DNA of 64,000 nucleotides. It comes from Phenylobacterium sp. CCH9-H3. Lineage in GTDB: Bacteria > Pseudomonadota > Alphaproteobacteria > Caulobacterales > Caulobacteraceae. The DNA lies in contig NZ_LSJI01000180.1 in the NCBI RefSeq assembly GCF_001557235.1, positions 1 through 64,000 on the forward strand, given 5' to 3'. The notes beneath the pieces are model-generated. The model saw only the letters and a program-made list of their open reading frames with translations, had not been told where the DNA came from and did not search any database. Made by a program: the position numbers and the translations under genes. This document shows, in pieces, positions 24,165 to 32,486 of the stretch. How positions within the stretch are numbered: the stretch's first letter is position 1; each line of letters begins with the position of its first letter.

Positions 24165-24196
24165 GCGCGCCAGTCCCCCTGGCGCGCTTCTTTTTT
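24165..24196 (+). terminator. Rho-independent terminator
   Basis: GCGCGCCAG (24165-24173), loop TCCCC, CTGGCGCGC (24179-24187), then TTCTTTTTT. Nine perfect base pairs and a T tract, 32 nt after the stop of the exported protein gene. Confidence 0.93.
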
Positions 24197-24283
24197 GCGC
24201 GCGACGCGCGTTCTTTGCCCGGAACCACAGCTAGGCCATAAGCTTTGAGCCAGGGCGGCCGCGCGGACCGCGGCGAGGTGTCG

Positions 24284-25732
24284 ATGAGCGTGTTCATCCC
24301 CGGCGAGACCTGCTGGCGGACCGAAGAGTCGGGGCGGGCCGCCTTCCTGATCGATACCGAGGCCTACTTCACCGCCCTCTACGAGGCCATGCAGAAGGCG
24401 CGGCGGTCCATCCTGATCCTGGGATGGGGCTTCGATCCGCGCACGCGCCTGTTTCCCGACGGCTACGACGGGCCCAACGATCCCGACGAAGTGGGCCATG
24501 TCCTCCTCCGCCTGGCCGAGGAGCGGCCGGAGCTCGACGTCCGGTTGCTGATCTGGAAATCGGCGCTGCCGATCAGCGCGAGCCAGGAGTTCTTCCCCCA
24601 CAAGGCGCGCAAGTGGTTCCGCGGCACGCGGGTGAAGTTCCACCTGGACGACCAGGTGCCCTTCGGCGCCTGCCACCATCAGAAGGTGGTGGTGATCGAC
24701 GATCGGCTGGCGTTCTGCGGCGGCGGCGACATCGGCGTGGACCGCTGGGATACGCCGGGACACCTCGAAGAGGACCAGCGCCGCATCAAGCCCGACCAGG
24801 AGTGCCATGCCCCGCGGCACGAGGTGATGATGATGGTCGACGGCCCCGCTGCGCGGGCGCTGGGCGATCATTTCCGCGACCGCTGGCGTCTCGGGACCAA
24901 GGAGACGATGGTCCCGCCGGAGGACGCCGGCGGCGACCCTTGGCCCGACCACGTGCCGCCGCACCTGATCCACGCCGACGTGGCGATCCAGCGAACGACT
25001 CCCGCCTGGCGGGGGCGGGCCTGCGTGCAGGAGATCCGCGATCTGACGCTGGCCTGTATCGCCAAAGCGCGCGAGACCATCTACCTGGAGAACCAGTATT
25101 TCACGTCGCCGGTGGTGACGGAGGCGTTGGCACGGCGGCTGGCCGAGCCTGATGGGCCGGAAGTCGTGCTGATCACCACCGGAGCGTCGCCCAGCTGGTT
25201 CGACCAGGCGACCATGGACCGGACGCGCGGCGCCATGGTCTGGCGGCTGCGTTCAGCCGACATCTTCGGGCGCTTCCGCGCGCTCTATCCGCGGACCTCG
25301 GGCGGCTCGAAGATCATCGTCCATTCCAAGACCAGCGTGTTCGACGACCGCATCGTCCGCGTCGGCTCGGCCAACCTGAACAACCGCTCATTCGGGTTCG
25401 ACACCGAGATCGAGCTGGGTGTGGAGTGCGACGACGCCGACGCGCGCCGCCACGTCGCGGCGTTCCGCGACCGGCTGGTAGGCCACTTCCTGGGCTATAC
25501 GGGCGACGCGGTGGCCAAGGCGCGCAGCGAGCGCGGCAGTCTCGTTCGGGCGATCGACGATCTCAACCGCGACGACCGCCTGGTCCGGATCGATCCCCGG
25601 CGACACGGGCCGCTCGAGGAATTCATCGCCGCCTACCACATCGGCGACCCAGCCGACGTGGGAGACTCCTGGCGCCTGGGCCGGCGTCGCGAGCGGCTGT
25701 TCGCCCAGGCCCGCGCCCTGCGCGCCCCCTAG
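24284..25732 (+). CDS. Phospholipase D-like protein with two HKD motifs
   Basis: A 482-aa member of the phospholipase D/transphosphatidylase family. The first HxK(x4)D motif is HHQKVVVIDD (H132, K134, D139) and the second is VHSKTSVFDD followed by GSANLNNRS, near residue 348. There is no signal peptide. It could be a cardiolipin synthase or phosphodiesterase acting on lipids; many such proteins are encoded beside an endonuclease/exonuclease/phosphatase-family gene, as here, with a 4-nt tail-to-tail overlap. The start at 24284 follows GAGGTG; the frame opens earlier. Confidence 0.87.
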   Translation: MSVFIPGETCWRTEESGRAAFLIDTEAYFTALYEAMQKARRSILILGWGFDPRTRLFPDGYDGPNDPDEVGHVLLRLAEERPELDVRLLIWKSALPISASQEFFPHKARKWFRGTRVKFHLDDQVPFGACHHQKVVVIDDRLAFCGGGDIGVDRWDTPGHLEEDQRRIKPDQECHAPRHEVMMMVDGPAARALGDHFRDRWRLGTKETMVPPEDAGGDPWPDHVPPHLIHADVAIQRTTPAWRGRACVQEIRDLTLACIAKARETIYLENQYFTSPVVTEALARRLAEPDGPEVVLITTGASPSWFDQATMDRTRGAMVWRLRSADIFGRFRALYPRTSGGSKIIVHSKTSVFDDRIVRVGSANLNNRSFGFDTEIELGVECDDADARRHVAAFRDRLVGHFLGYTGDAVAKARSERGSLVRAIDDLNRDDRLVRIDPRRHGPLEEFIAAYHIGDPADVGDSWRLGRRRERLFAQARALRAP

Positions 25733-26460
25733 GTCAGGTCGAAATCCATCACCAGCGGCAGGTGGTCGGACGCCACCCGGGTCAGCGGGTCGAAGGGCGC
25801 GCTCACCTCGTGCACCTCGATGCCAGGGCTCACGAACAGGTGGTCGATCCGCAGGACGGGCAGGGGCGATGGGAAGGTGGAGGTGGGCTGCTTGCGCGCC
25901 GCCAGCCGCCGGGCCGGCTGCAGGCGCTGGGTCAGGGTGCGGTAGACGATCGAGCTGGTGGTGGCGTTGAAGTCGCCCAGCAGGATCACGGGGAACTGGC
26001 ACTTGGGATGTTCCAGCCAGGCGGGCCCGGCGAGGTGGGCGGCCTGGATCTGCTGTTCGCGGGGCACCAGGCCCAGGTGGGTGTTGATGATCTGCAGAGG
26101 CCGGCCCTCGACCTCCACCTCGACCCACAGGGCGCCGCGTGGCTCGAGCGCGCGCATCCGGGCATAGCCGGGCAGGGGCCCGACCTTCACCAGCCGCTCG
26201 GGCAGCGAGGTGAGGATCGCGTCGCCGTAGAGTTCCTCCTCGACCCGGAAGGCGGGGTGGAAGTGGCAGGCCATCTCCAGCCGCTGGCCGATCTCGTGCG
26301 CCTGGTCCACGTGACCGGTGCGCCGCCGGCCGACGTCCAGCTCCTGCAGCGCCACGATATCGGGATTGAGGGCGGCCAGGACATCGGCGATCCGCGCGAC
26401 GTCCAGGCGTCGGTCGTTCCCGACGCAGCGGTGGACATTGTAGGTGACGATACGGGGCAT
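25729..26460 (-). CDS. Endonuclease/exonuclease/phosphatase family protein
   Basis: A 243-aa metal-dependent hydrolase. It starts MPRIVTYNVHRCVGNDRRLD and has the family's motifs: DIVALQELDV, INTHLGLVPREQQ, VILLGDFNATTSS and ASDHLPLVMDF, giving the Glu, Asp and His metal and catalytic residues. It may cleave a phosphodiester or sphingomyelin-type headgroup; the specific substrate is not clear. It overlaps the phospholipase D-like gene by 4 nt at their ends, a pairing seen in other proteobacteria. Confidence 0.87.
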   Translation of the reverse strand: MPRIVTYNVHRCVGNDRRLDVARIADVLAALNPDIVALQELDVGRRRTGHVDQAHEIGQRLEMACHFHPAFRVEEELYGDAILTSLPERLVKVGPLPGYARMRALEPRGALWVEVEVEGRPLQIINTHLGLVPREQQIQAAHLAGPAWLEHPKCQFPVILLGDFNATTSSIVYRTLTQRLQPARRLAARKQPTSTFPSPLPVLRIDHLFVSPGIEVHEVSAPFDPLTRVASDHLPLVMDFDLT

Positions 26461-26561
26461 GAAGGAAACGGTCTGGCGGCTCCGTGGGGCGAACGCAAGG
26501 CGGCTTGGCTTTGGCGCGGGTCTTGCTTTAACGCTTAGGTAACCAAAGCGTAGGGACCGAA

Positions 26562-26936
26562 ATGCTCCACATGATCGCACTGGCCGCCGCGGCCATCTCC
26601 TCCGCTTCCGCGATCACGGCGGCGCCGGCCCCTGACCTGACATCGGTGAACTGGGTGGCGACGCCCACCGGCCAGGACATCGCCAACGTCTATCCCCCCA
26701 CCGCGGTTCAGGCCGGCAAGAGCGGCGCCGTGCTCTTGGAGTGCAAGGTCGCCACTCAGGGCTCGCTGGAGGGCTGCAACGTTCAGATCGAGGATCCGGT
26801 GGGCTTGGAGTTCGGCATCGCCGCGCTGGAGCTGGCCCCGCTCTTCAGGATGTCGGCCACGGCCCCGGACGGTTCCGCCGTCGCCGGCCGCACGATCCGC
26901 ATCCCGATCATGTTCTCGATCGTCCAGGGGGACTAG
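26562..26936 (+). CDS. Exported TonB C-terminal-like protein 1
   Basis: A 124-aa protein with an N-terminal signal (MIALAAAAISSASAITAAPAP) and a domain resembling the TonB C-terminal fold: YPPTAVQAGKSGAVLLECKVATQGSLEGCNVQIEDP, then FGIAALELAPLFRMSA. It lacks the Pro-rich linker and the ExbD-interacting membrane helix of true TonB, so it cannot transduce energy in the usual way. The next gene is a tandem paralogue. Role unknown. Confidence 0.75.
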   Translation: MLHMIALAAAAISSASAITAAPAPDLTSVNWVATPTGQDIANVYPPTAVQAGKSGAVLLECKVATQGSLEGCNVQIEDPVGLEFGIAALELAPLFRMSATAPDGSAVAGRTIRIPIMFSIVQGD

Positions 26937-26999
26937 GCAGGGCGCGGTAGCGTGTCGGAGGCTTCAACTCTAAGCTTTGCCTTAGAAGTTGGGGGCTCC

Positions 27000-27635
27000 A
27001 TGTTGTCGGCGTTGTTAGTCATCATGGTGCAGGCAACGCCCGCTCCGCCCGCAACGGTTCCAGCGACGCCAAATCCCATTGTCAGTCCTCACTGGATCCA
27101 GCGTCCGAGTGGCGCGGATATCAATCGCTTCTATCCGGTGGAAGCGGCACGCCGCGAAACGGAAGGGCGCGCCGTCATCGTCTGCGGTGTCAATGGGGAG
27201 GGAACTCTCGTCGACTGCAAGGTGGTCGAGGAGGCTCCAGTCAACTTCGGCTTCGGAGAAGCCGCGCTGAAGTTGTCCACTCGCTTCCGCATGACACCCA
27301 CAACCGCCGACGGCCAGTCTGTCGCTGGGGGGACGGTCCGCATTCCTCTGCGGTTCGCCGTGCCTGGGCGTCTCGATCCGCTCTCCGCAATGTATGCCTG
27401 TTACGGGCTCACGGCTGTTGAAGCCGAACGGCGCCCGGAGGATTCCGCGGCTCAGGCCGCGTATGGCTTCTTCGTCGCTCAGGCTGCGCTCATCGCGTCG
27501 AAGAACAAGTCGACTCCGACTTCGTTTGAGGCTGGGTTGGCCGACGCTCGGCGCGCGGCTTCAGATCCGGCTAGGCCGCCACTACCGGGGCCTACGTTAG
27601 CCGCGTGCCTGAAAGCCGCCGCCGCACCACAGTGA
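27000..27635 (+). CDS. Exported TonB C-terminal-like protein 2
   Basis: A 211-aa protein from ATG 27000 (MLSALLVIMVQATPAPP, signal-like) whose first domain closely parallels the preceding gene product: HWIQRPSGADINRFYPVEAARRETEGRAVIVCGVNGEGTLVDCKVVEEAP, and AALKLSTRFRMTPTTADGQSVAGGTVRIPL. It then adds an Ala/Lys-rich helical tail of about 75 residues. The two genes probably arose by duplication. The longer frame from 26952 lacks a signal-like start. Function unknown. Confidence 0.75.
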   Translation: MLSALLVIMVQATPAPPATVPATPNPIVSPHWIQRPSGADINRFYPVEAARRETEGRAVIVCGVNGEGTLVDCKVVEEAPVNFGFGEAALKLSTRFRMTPTTADGQSVAGGTVRIPLRFAVPGRLDPLSAMYACYGLTAVEAERRPEDSAAQAAYGFFVAQAALIASKNKSTPTSFEAGLADARRAASDPARPPLPGPTLAACLKAAAAPQ

Positions 27636-27646
27636 TCCGCTTACGT

Positions 27647-27660
27647 TGACGTTAGCGTCA
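27647..27660. promoter_or_regulatory. Palindromic operator-like site before the acyl-CoA dehydrogenase genes
   Basis: TGACGTTAGCGTCA is nearly palindromic, with one mismatched pair, and lies 79 nt upstream of the first dehydrogenase start. Similar ACGT-type palindromes are bound by MerR/TetR-type regulators of fatty-acid and amino-acid acyl-CoA genes in other proteobacteria. The link is inferred from form and place only. Confidence 0.4.
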
Positions 27661-27738
27661 TCTTTTCTCCTGCCAAGGCCGCGCGTATAGGGTCGGGCAA
27701 ACCGATACGGCGTAAGCCGCGCCAGGAGGATGGTCCCG

Positions 27739-28944
27739 ATGAACCTCGACTTCACCCCCGAAGAGAACGCCTTCCGCGACGAGGTCCGAGCCTTCATCAA
27801 GGAGAACTACCCGGCCGAACTGCGCAAGGCGCAGGACGAGCACCGGCCGCTGACCAAGGATGAGTACCTGCTCTGGCACAAGGTGCTGGCCAAGAAGGGC
27901 TGGGTCGCGCCGGGCTGGCCGAAGGAGCTGGGCGGCACGGGCTGGACGCCCACTCAGAAGTACATCTGGTCGGAAGAGACCGCGCGCGCCGACTGTCTGC
28001 CGATCCTGCCGTTCGGCATGTCGATGCTGGCGCCGGTGATCTACACGTTCGGCACCGACGAGCAGAAGAAGAAGTTCCTGCCCGACATCTACAACGGCAA
28101 CGTCTGGTGGTGTCAGGGGTATTCGGAGCCGGGCGCCGGTTCGGACCTGGCCAGCCTGAAGACGAAGGCCGAGCGGATCACGGCCGACGACGGCAAGGAA
28201 TACTACATCGTCAACGGTCAGAAGACGTGGACGACGCTGGGCCAGTACGCCGACTGGGGCTTCTTCCTGGTGCGCACCGATCCCGACGCCAAGCCGCAGT
28301 CGGGCATCTCGTTCCTGCTGATCGACATGAAGACGCCGGGCATCACCGTGCGCCCGATCATCACCCTGGAAGGCGGCCACGAGGTCAACGACGTCTTCCT
28401 CGACAATGTGAAGGTGCCGGTCGAGAATCGCATCTTCCATGAGAACCAGGGCTGGACCTGCGCCAAGGCGCTGCTGGCGCACGAGCGGTCGGGGATCGCC
28501 GGCGTGGCGCGCTCCAAGCGCAACCTCGAGAAGCTGCGGACCATCGCCAATACCGAACGCTCCGACACCGGCTCGGCGCTGCTGTCGGACGCCTTCTTCC
28601 GCCGCAAGGTGGCCGAGCTGGAGATCGACCTGACCGCGCTGGAGTTCACCGAGCTGCGGACCCTGGCCGGCGAAAGCAGCGGCAAGGGCCCGGGGCCGGA
28701 GAGCTCGATCCTCAAGATCAAGGGCACCGAGATCCAGCAGCGCCTGCAGGAGCTGGCGCTGGAGGCTGTGGGCCACTACGGCGCTCCGTTCCTGCGCGAC
28801 CTGTCGGGCTCGAACGCCACGGTGGGCCCGGACTACGCTCGCGGACTGGCCGGCGAGATGTTCAACGGCCGCAAGACCTCGATCTACGGCGGCTCGAACG
28901 AGATCCAGCGCAACATCATCGCCAAGATGGTGCTCGGGCTCTGA
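27739..28944 (+). CDS. Acyl-CoA dehydrogenase, subunit 1 of a probable pair
   Basis: A 401-aa FAD enzyme that introduces the alpha,beta double bond in acyl-CoA. The N-terminal helical domain (MNLDFTPEENAFRDEVRAFI) is followed by WCQGYSEPGAGSDLASLKTKAER, GQKTWTTLGQYADW and the C-terminal GGSNEIQRNIIAKMVLGL. Where medium-chain enzymes have the catalytic Glu (YEG), this protein has YGG; Glu in AHERSGIAG may serve instead. The start is 27739 because AGGAGG (27724-27729) is 9 nt away; an ATG at 27730 touches it. A second dehydrogenase gene follows, suggesting a heteromeric enzyme. Confidence 0.9.
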   Translation: MNLDFTPEENAFRDEVRAFIKENYPAELRKAQDEHRPLTKDEYLLWHKVLAKKGWVAPGWPKELGGTGWTPTQKYIWSEETARADCLPILPFGMSMLAPVIYTFGTDEQKKKFLPDIYNGNVWWCQGYSEPGAGSDLASLKTKAERITADDGKEYYIVNGQKTWTTLGQYADWGFFLVRTDPDAKPQSGISFLLIDMKTPGITVRPIITLEGGHEVNDVFLDNVKVPVENRIFHENQGWTCAKALLAHERSGIAGVARSKRNLEKLRTIANTERSDTGSALLSDAFFRRKVAELEIDLTALEFTELRTLAGESSGKGPGPESSILKIKGTEIQQRLQELALEAVGHYGAPFLRDLSGSNATVGPDYARGLAGEMFNGRKTSIYGGSNEIQRNIIAKMVLGL

Positions 28945-29021
28945 ATTTCCTCGCAGAGCGTGGCTGACAGCCGGCCGCGGCCGGGCTATTCGGTCAACCG
29001 ACGAACAACTGTTTGATCCAA

Positions 29022-29045
29022 CCCCTCCCCGGGTAAGGGGAGGGG
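29022..29045. repeat. Short intergenic hairpin
   Basis: CCCCTCCCC (29022-29030) and GGGGAGGGG (29037-29045) pair around GGGTAA between the two dehydrogenase genes. No T tract follows, so it looks like a small intergenic stem or transcript-stability element rather than a terminator. Confidence 0.5.
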
Positions 29046-29067
29046 AACCATTAGCGGAGCCGCCAGG

Positions 29068-30210
29068 ATGGATTTCTCCTTCACCGAAGAACAGTCGATG
29101 CTGCGGGACACCGTGGCGGCCTACCTGGCGGACCACTACGACTTCGACAAGCGCCGGGCCGTGGTCTCCAAGGAGCCGGGCTGGCGGCCGGAGGTGTGGA
29201 AGGCCTTCGCCGAGGAGCTGGGCATCCTGGGCGCGCCGTTCTCGGAGGAGTTGGGCGGCCTGGGCGGCGGTCCGATCGAGAACATGGTCGTGATGGAGGA
29301 GTTCGGTAAGGCGCTGGTCGTCGAGCCCTACCTCGGCACGGTGGTGATCGGCGGCGGCTTCCTGAAGCACTCGGGCCATGCCGGTGCGGCCGACCTCATC
29401 GGCGGGATCATCGAGGGCAAGACGATCTTCGCCTTCGCCCAGGCCGAACCGCAGAGCCGCTACAACCTGGCCGCCGTGTCCACCACGGCCAAGAAGGACG
29501 GCGCGGGCTGGACCCTGAACGGCCACAAGGCCGTGGTGATCGGCGCGCCCTTCGCCACCCACTTCATCGTCACCGCCCGCACCGCCGGCGGCGAACGCGA
29601 CGCGCAGGGGATCTCGGTCTTCCTCGTGGAGAAGGGCGCCAAGGGCGTCACCACCCGCGACTATCCGACCGTCGACGGCTTCCGCGCCTCGGAGGTCTAC
29701 TTCGAGAATGTCTCGCTGGGCGCCGACGCCCTGATCGGGCCGGCCGACCAGGGCCTGCCGTTGGTGGAGAAGGTGGTGGACGAAGCCATCGCGGCCACCT
29801 GCGCCGAGGCCTGCGGCGTGCTGCGCAAGCTGCACGAGGGCACGCTGGAGTACACCAAGCAGCGCAAGCAGTTCGGCCAGCCCATCTCCAGCTTCCAGGT
29901 GCTGCAGCACCGGATGGTGGACATGTTCATCAACGTCGAGCAGGCCGTCTCGATGACCTACATGGCCAACATCAAGGTCGTGGACGACGCCGAACGCGCC
30001 AAGGCCGTCTCGGCCGCCAAGGTGCAGATCGGCAAGGCCTGCAAGTTCGTGGGGCAGAACGCCATCCAGCTGCACGGCGGCATGGGCATGACCGACGAGA
30101 TGGCCATCGGCCACTACTTCAAGCGCGCCACCATGATCGAGAGCGCCTTCGGCTCTGTGGATCACCACCTCGCCCGCTACGAGTTCCTGTCGCTGGGCAA
30201 GGCCGCCTAA
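29068..30210 (+). CDS. Acyl-CoA dehydrogenase, subunit 2 of a probable pair
   Basis: A 380-aa acyl-CoA dehydrogenase family protein (MDFSFTEEQSMLRDTVAAYL). It has the FAD-binding C-terminal region LHGGMGMTDEMAIGHYFKRATMIESAFG but the middle domain is more divergent than in subunit 1, and the YEG catalytic motif is absent. Paired, diverged dehydrogenases of this kind form heterotetramers in steroid and side-chain degradation in actinobacteria; here the actual substrate is unknown. Separated from subunit 1 by 123 nt. Confidence 0.88.
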   Translation: MDFSFTEEQSMLRDTVAAYLADHYDFDKRRAVVSKEPGWRPEVWKAFAEELGILGAPFSEELGGLGGGPIENMVVMEEFGKALVVEPYLGTVVIGGGFLKHSGHAGAADLIGGIIEGKTIFAFAQAEPQSRYNLAAVSTTAKKDGAGWTLNGHKAVVIGAPFATHFIVTARTAGGERDAQGISVFLVEKGAKGVTTRDYPTVDGFRASEVYFENVSLGADALIGPADQGLPLVEKVVDEAIAATCAEACGVLRKLHEGTLEYTKQRKQFGQPISSFQVLQHRMVDMFINVEQAVSMTYMANIKVVDDAERAKAVSAAKVQIGKACKFVGQNAIQLHGGMGMTDEMAIGHYFKRATMIESAFGSVDHHLARYEFLSLGKAA

Positions 30211-30806
30211 AGCACCGCCAACGCGTCCGCCGGATCCTCCATCTCGCGCCAGCTTCGCCTGAGCGCGAGGGGAGACCGGTCGATGACAAGGTAACAACCT
30301 CCACTGGGGTTCTGCGGCCAGTCCTCCCGGCCGATCTCCACGCGCTGGAGGTGAGCGGTCAGCAGGGCGCCGACGCCGCCGTGCGAGACGACGATCAAGA
30401 CGCCCTCGTCCTCCGACGCGGCGACCCGCTCCATGGCCGCGACGATCCGGTCCTGCGCATGGCGGGCGGTCTCCCAGCCGCGGACGCTCTCGTCCGGCCT
30501 GGCGAAGAACTGCTCGACAACCTCCCAGAACTCCGGAGGCGCGATGTAGCCGGTGGACTCCCGGCCATTCTCGCCCAGCGCGGGGTCGACCCGGTGCGGC
30601 GCGCCCAGGCGTCGGGCCAGGATGTCGGCGCCGTTCATCGCCTTTTCCTCGTCGCTGGACCAGACGGCCGCGACCCTGCGGCCGGCCAGCGCCGATGCGA
30701 AGGCCTCCATCCGCTCCCGGCCCCTGGGCGACAGCGGCCAACGCGGCACGGGGACGGACGGGTCGATGACGACTTCGGGGTGGGTGATGAAGAGGATCGC
30801 GGACAT
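30207..30806 (-). CDS. Histidine phosphatase family protein (degenerate RHG motif)
   Basis: A 199-aa protein of the phosphoglycerate-mutase-like fold. It starts MSAILFITHPEVVIDP, where the usual RHG is replaced by THP, and later has WSSDEEKAMNGADILA and VLIVVSHGGVGALL with the second conserved His. The arginine next to the first His is missing, so phosphatase activity is uncertain. Convergent with the preceding dehydrogenase gene by 4 nt. Confidence 0.82.
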   Translation of the reverse strand: MSAILFITHPEVVIDPSVPVPRWPLSPRGRERMEAFASALAGRRVAAVWSSDEEKAMNGADILARRLGAPHRVDPALGENGRESTGYIAPPEFWEVVEQFFARPDESVRGWETARHAQDRIVAAMERVAASEDEGVLIVVSHGGVGALLTAHLQRVEIGREDWPQNPSGGCYLVIDRSPLALRRSWREMEDPADALAVL

Positions 30807-30854
30807 CTGATCGACAGGGTTGCCCGCGGCTTTGCCGGGCGCCAGAGGTTTGCG

Positions 30855-31448
30855 ATGGGCAAGGACGTTCAGACGACGGGCAGCTTCGCGGACGGTCCGG
30901 ACAGCGGCCGGCTTCAGTACGAAGGCGTGAAGCTGTTGTTCCGCGGGGCTCAGCGGCGGGTGTGGGACGCCGAGGCGCTGAAGGGCGTCCGCGCGGAGGG
31001 CGGCGACCTGGTGCTGGCCGACGGCGCGCGGTTCCCGCTGGGCGAGAAGCAGGCCGCCGCCTGGGCCGACGCCATCACCAATCCCAGAGGCCGCCTCGAC
31101 AAGATCGGCGTGAAACCCGGGATGCGCACCGCCGTGATCGGTGTCGCGGACGATACGTTCACCGCGGAGCTGGCGGAACGGGGCGCGCAGCCGGTGAAAG
31201 AGCTCTCGGGGCTGGACCTCCTGTTCTACGCGGCCGACAGCGCCGAGGAGCTGGCGAAGGTCGGTGGCCTGATCCCGGCGCTGGCCGAGGGCGGCGCGCT
31301 TTGGATCCTGTCGCGCAAGGGCAAGGCCGCCGCCGTGAAGGATGTCGACGTAATGGCCGCCGCCAGGGCCGCGGGCCTGGTCGACAGCAAGGTCGTGGGC
31401 TTTTCCCAGACCCTGACGGCCTTGCGCTTCACCCGCCGCAAGAACTGA
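30855..31448 (+). CDS. DUF3052-like protein
   Basis: A 197-aa protein. The C-terminal 110 residues resemble DUF3052: KIGVKPGMRTAVIGVADDTFTAELAERG, LDLLFYAADSAEELAKV, GGALWILSRKGKAAAVKDVDVMAAARAAGLVDSKVVGFSQTLTALRF. That pattern recalls a methyltransferase-like fold without catalytic residues. The N-terminus is divergent. It is divergently transcribed from the histidine phosphatase gene with only 48 nt between. Function unknown. Confidence 0.7.
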   Translation: MGKDVQTTGSFADGPDSGRLQYEGVKLLFRGAQRRVWDAEALKGVRAEGGDLVLADGARFPLGEKQAAAWADAITNPRGRLDKIGVKPGMRTAVIGVADDTFTAELAERGAQPVKELSGLDLLFYAADSAEELAKVGGLIPALAEGGALWILSRKGKAAAVKDVDVMAAARAAGLVDSKVVGFSQTLTALRFTRRKN

Positions 31449-31551
31449 GATCCCGGCCTTCTCCTCGCTGAGCAACGCTGCAGCATTACCTGCCGCGTAA
31501 TCGACCCGCCTCCGGGGCCGGGCTCATCTCCCGCCAGAAAGGGAGATGCCG

Positions 31552-32448
31552 ATGAACCGCCGCGATATCATCACCTCGAGCCTGGCCACCGGATCGATGC
31601 TCGCCATCGGCGGGCGCCCCGTCCAGGCGCGGACGCACCAGCCCGCCGTCGTGCAGGCGCGGGATGGAACCCGCCTCTACTTCCGCGACTGGGGCGAGGG
31701 CCAGCCGGTGGTGTTCGCGTCCAGCTGGGCGCTTTCCAGCGAGATGTGGGCTTATCAGGTGGCGCATCTCGCCGAGCGCGGCTTTCGCTGCATCGCCTTC
31801 GATCGCCGCGGGCACGGGCGCTCGGATGTCCCGGGCCGCGGATATGACATGGACACGCTGGCCGATGACCTGGGCGCGGTGATCGAGACGCTGGGCCTCA
31901 AAGATGTGATCCTGGTGGGGCATTCCATGGGCGGGGCCGAGGTGATCCGCTACCTGGGCCGGCACGGCACGGCGAAGGTGAAGAAGGTCGTCCTGGTCGC
32001 CGCCGTGGGCCCCTATGTGGTGCAGACGGCCGATAACCCCTTTGGCGCACCGATGGCCTACCACCAGGCGACGCTCAAGGCCTACGCCGCCGACTTTCCC
32101 GGGTGGGCCATGGCAAATCAGGCGCCGTTCTTCACGCCGGAAACCTCGCCGGCGATGAAGGCGTGGCTGACCGATCAGCTGGTCGCGACACCCGTGCCGG
32201 TGGCCGTGGCCGCGTTCAAGGCCCTGATCGGCAAGGACCTACGGCCGGACCTGGCCAGGATCGACCGGCCCACGCTGGTCATCCATGGGGACAAAGATGT
32301 CTCGGCGCCGCTCGCCATCACCGGCCAGCGGCTGGCGGCGGGGATCCGGGGCGCGGAGCTGAAGGTCTATCCCGGCGCGCCGCATGGGCTTTTCGTCACC
32401 CATATGGATCAGCTGAACGCCGACCTCGAAGCCTTCTTCAAGGCTTGA
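31552..32448 (+). CDS. Exported alpha/beta hydrolase
   Basis: A 298-aa serine hydrolase. The N-terminus MNRRDIITSSLATGSMLAIG carries a twin-arginine (RR) export signal. The fold shows DGTRLYFRDWGEGQPVVF, FDRRGHGRSD, the nucleophile elbow VGHSMGGAEV, the acid in VIHGDKDVSAP and the His in GAPHGLFVTH. It resembles non-haem chloroperoxidase/arylesterase-type hydrolases. The start is at 31552 since GGGAG (31541-31545) is properly spaced from it and abuts the ATG at 31546. Confidence 0.9.
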   Translation: MNRRDIITSSLATGSMLAIGGRPVQARTHQPAVVQARDGTRLYFRDWGEGQPVVFASSWALSSEMWAYQVAHLAERGFRCIAFDRRGHGRSDVPGRGYDMDTLADDLGAVIETLGLKDVILVGHSMGGAEVIRYLGRHGTAKVKKVVLVAAVGPYVVQTADNPFGAPMAYHQATLKAYAADFPGWAMANQAPFFTPETSPAMKAWLTDQLVATPVPVAVAAFKALIGKDLRPDLARIDRPTLVIHGDKDVSAPLAITGQRLAAGIRGAELKVYPGAPHGLFVTHMDQLNADLEAFFKA

Positions 32449-32486
32449 GGTTGCGCCCGGGGGGCATAGCGTCCTAACCCGGGCGC

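Noticed and set aside
27658..30741. A minus-strand open frame of about 1,000 codons opposite the two acyl-CoA dehydrogenase genes
   Set aside because: It is a low-complexity shadow rich in His, Arg, Gly and Gln, caused by high GC at third positions of the real plus-strand genes. The real genes have clear motifs.
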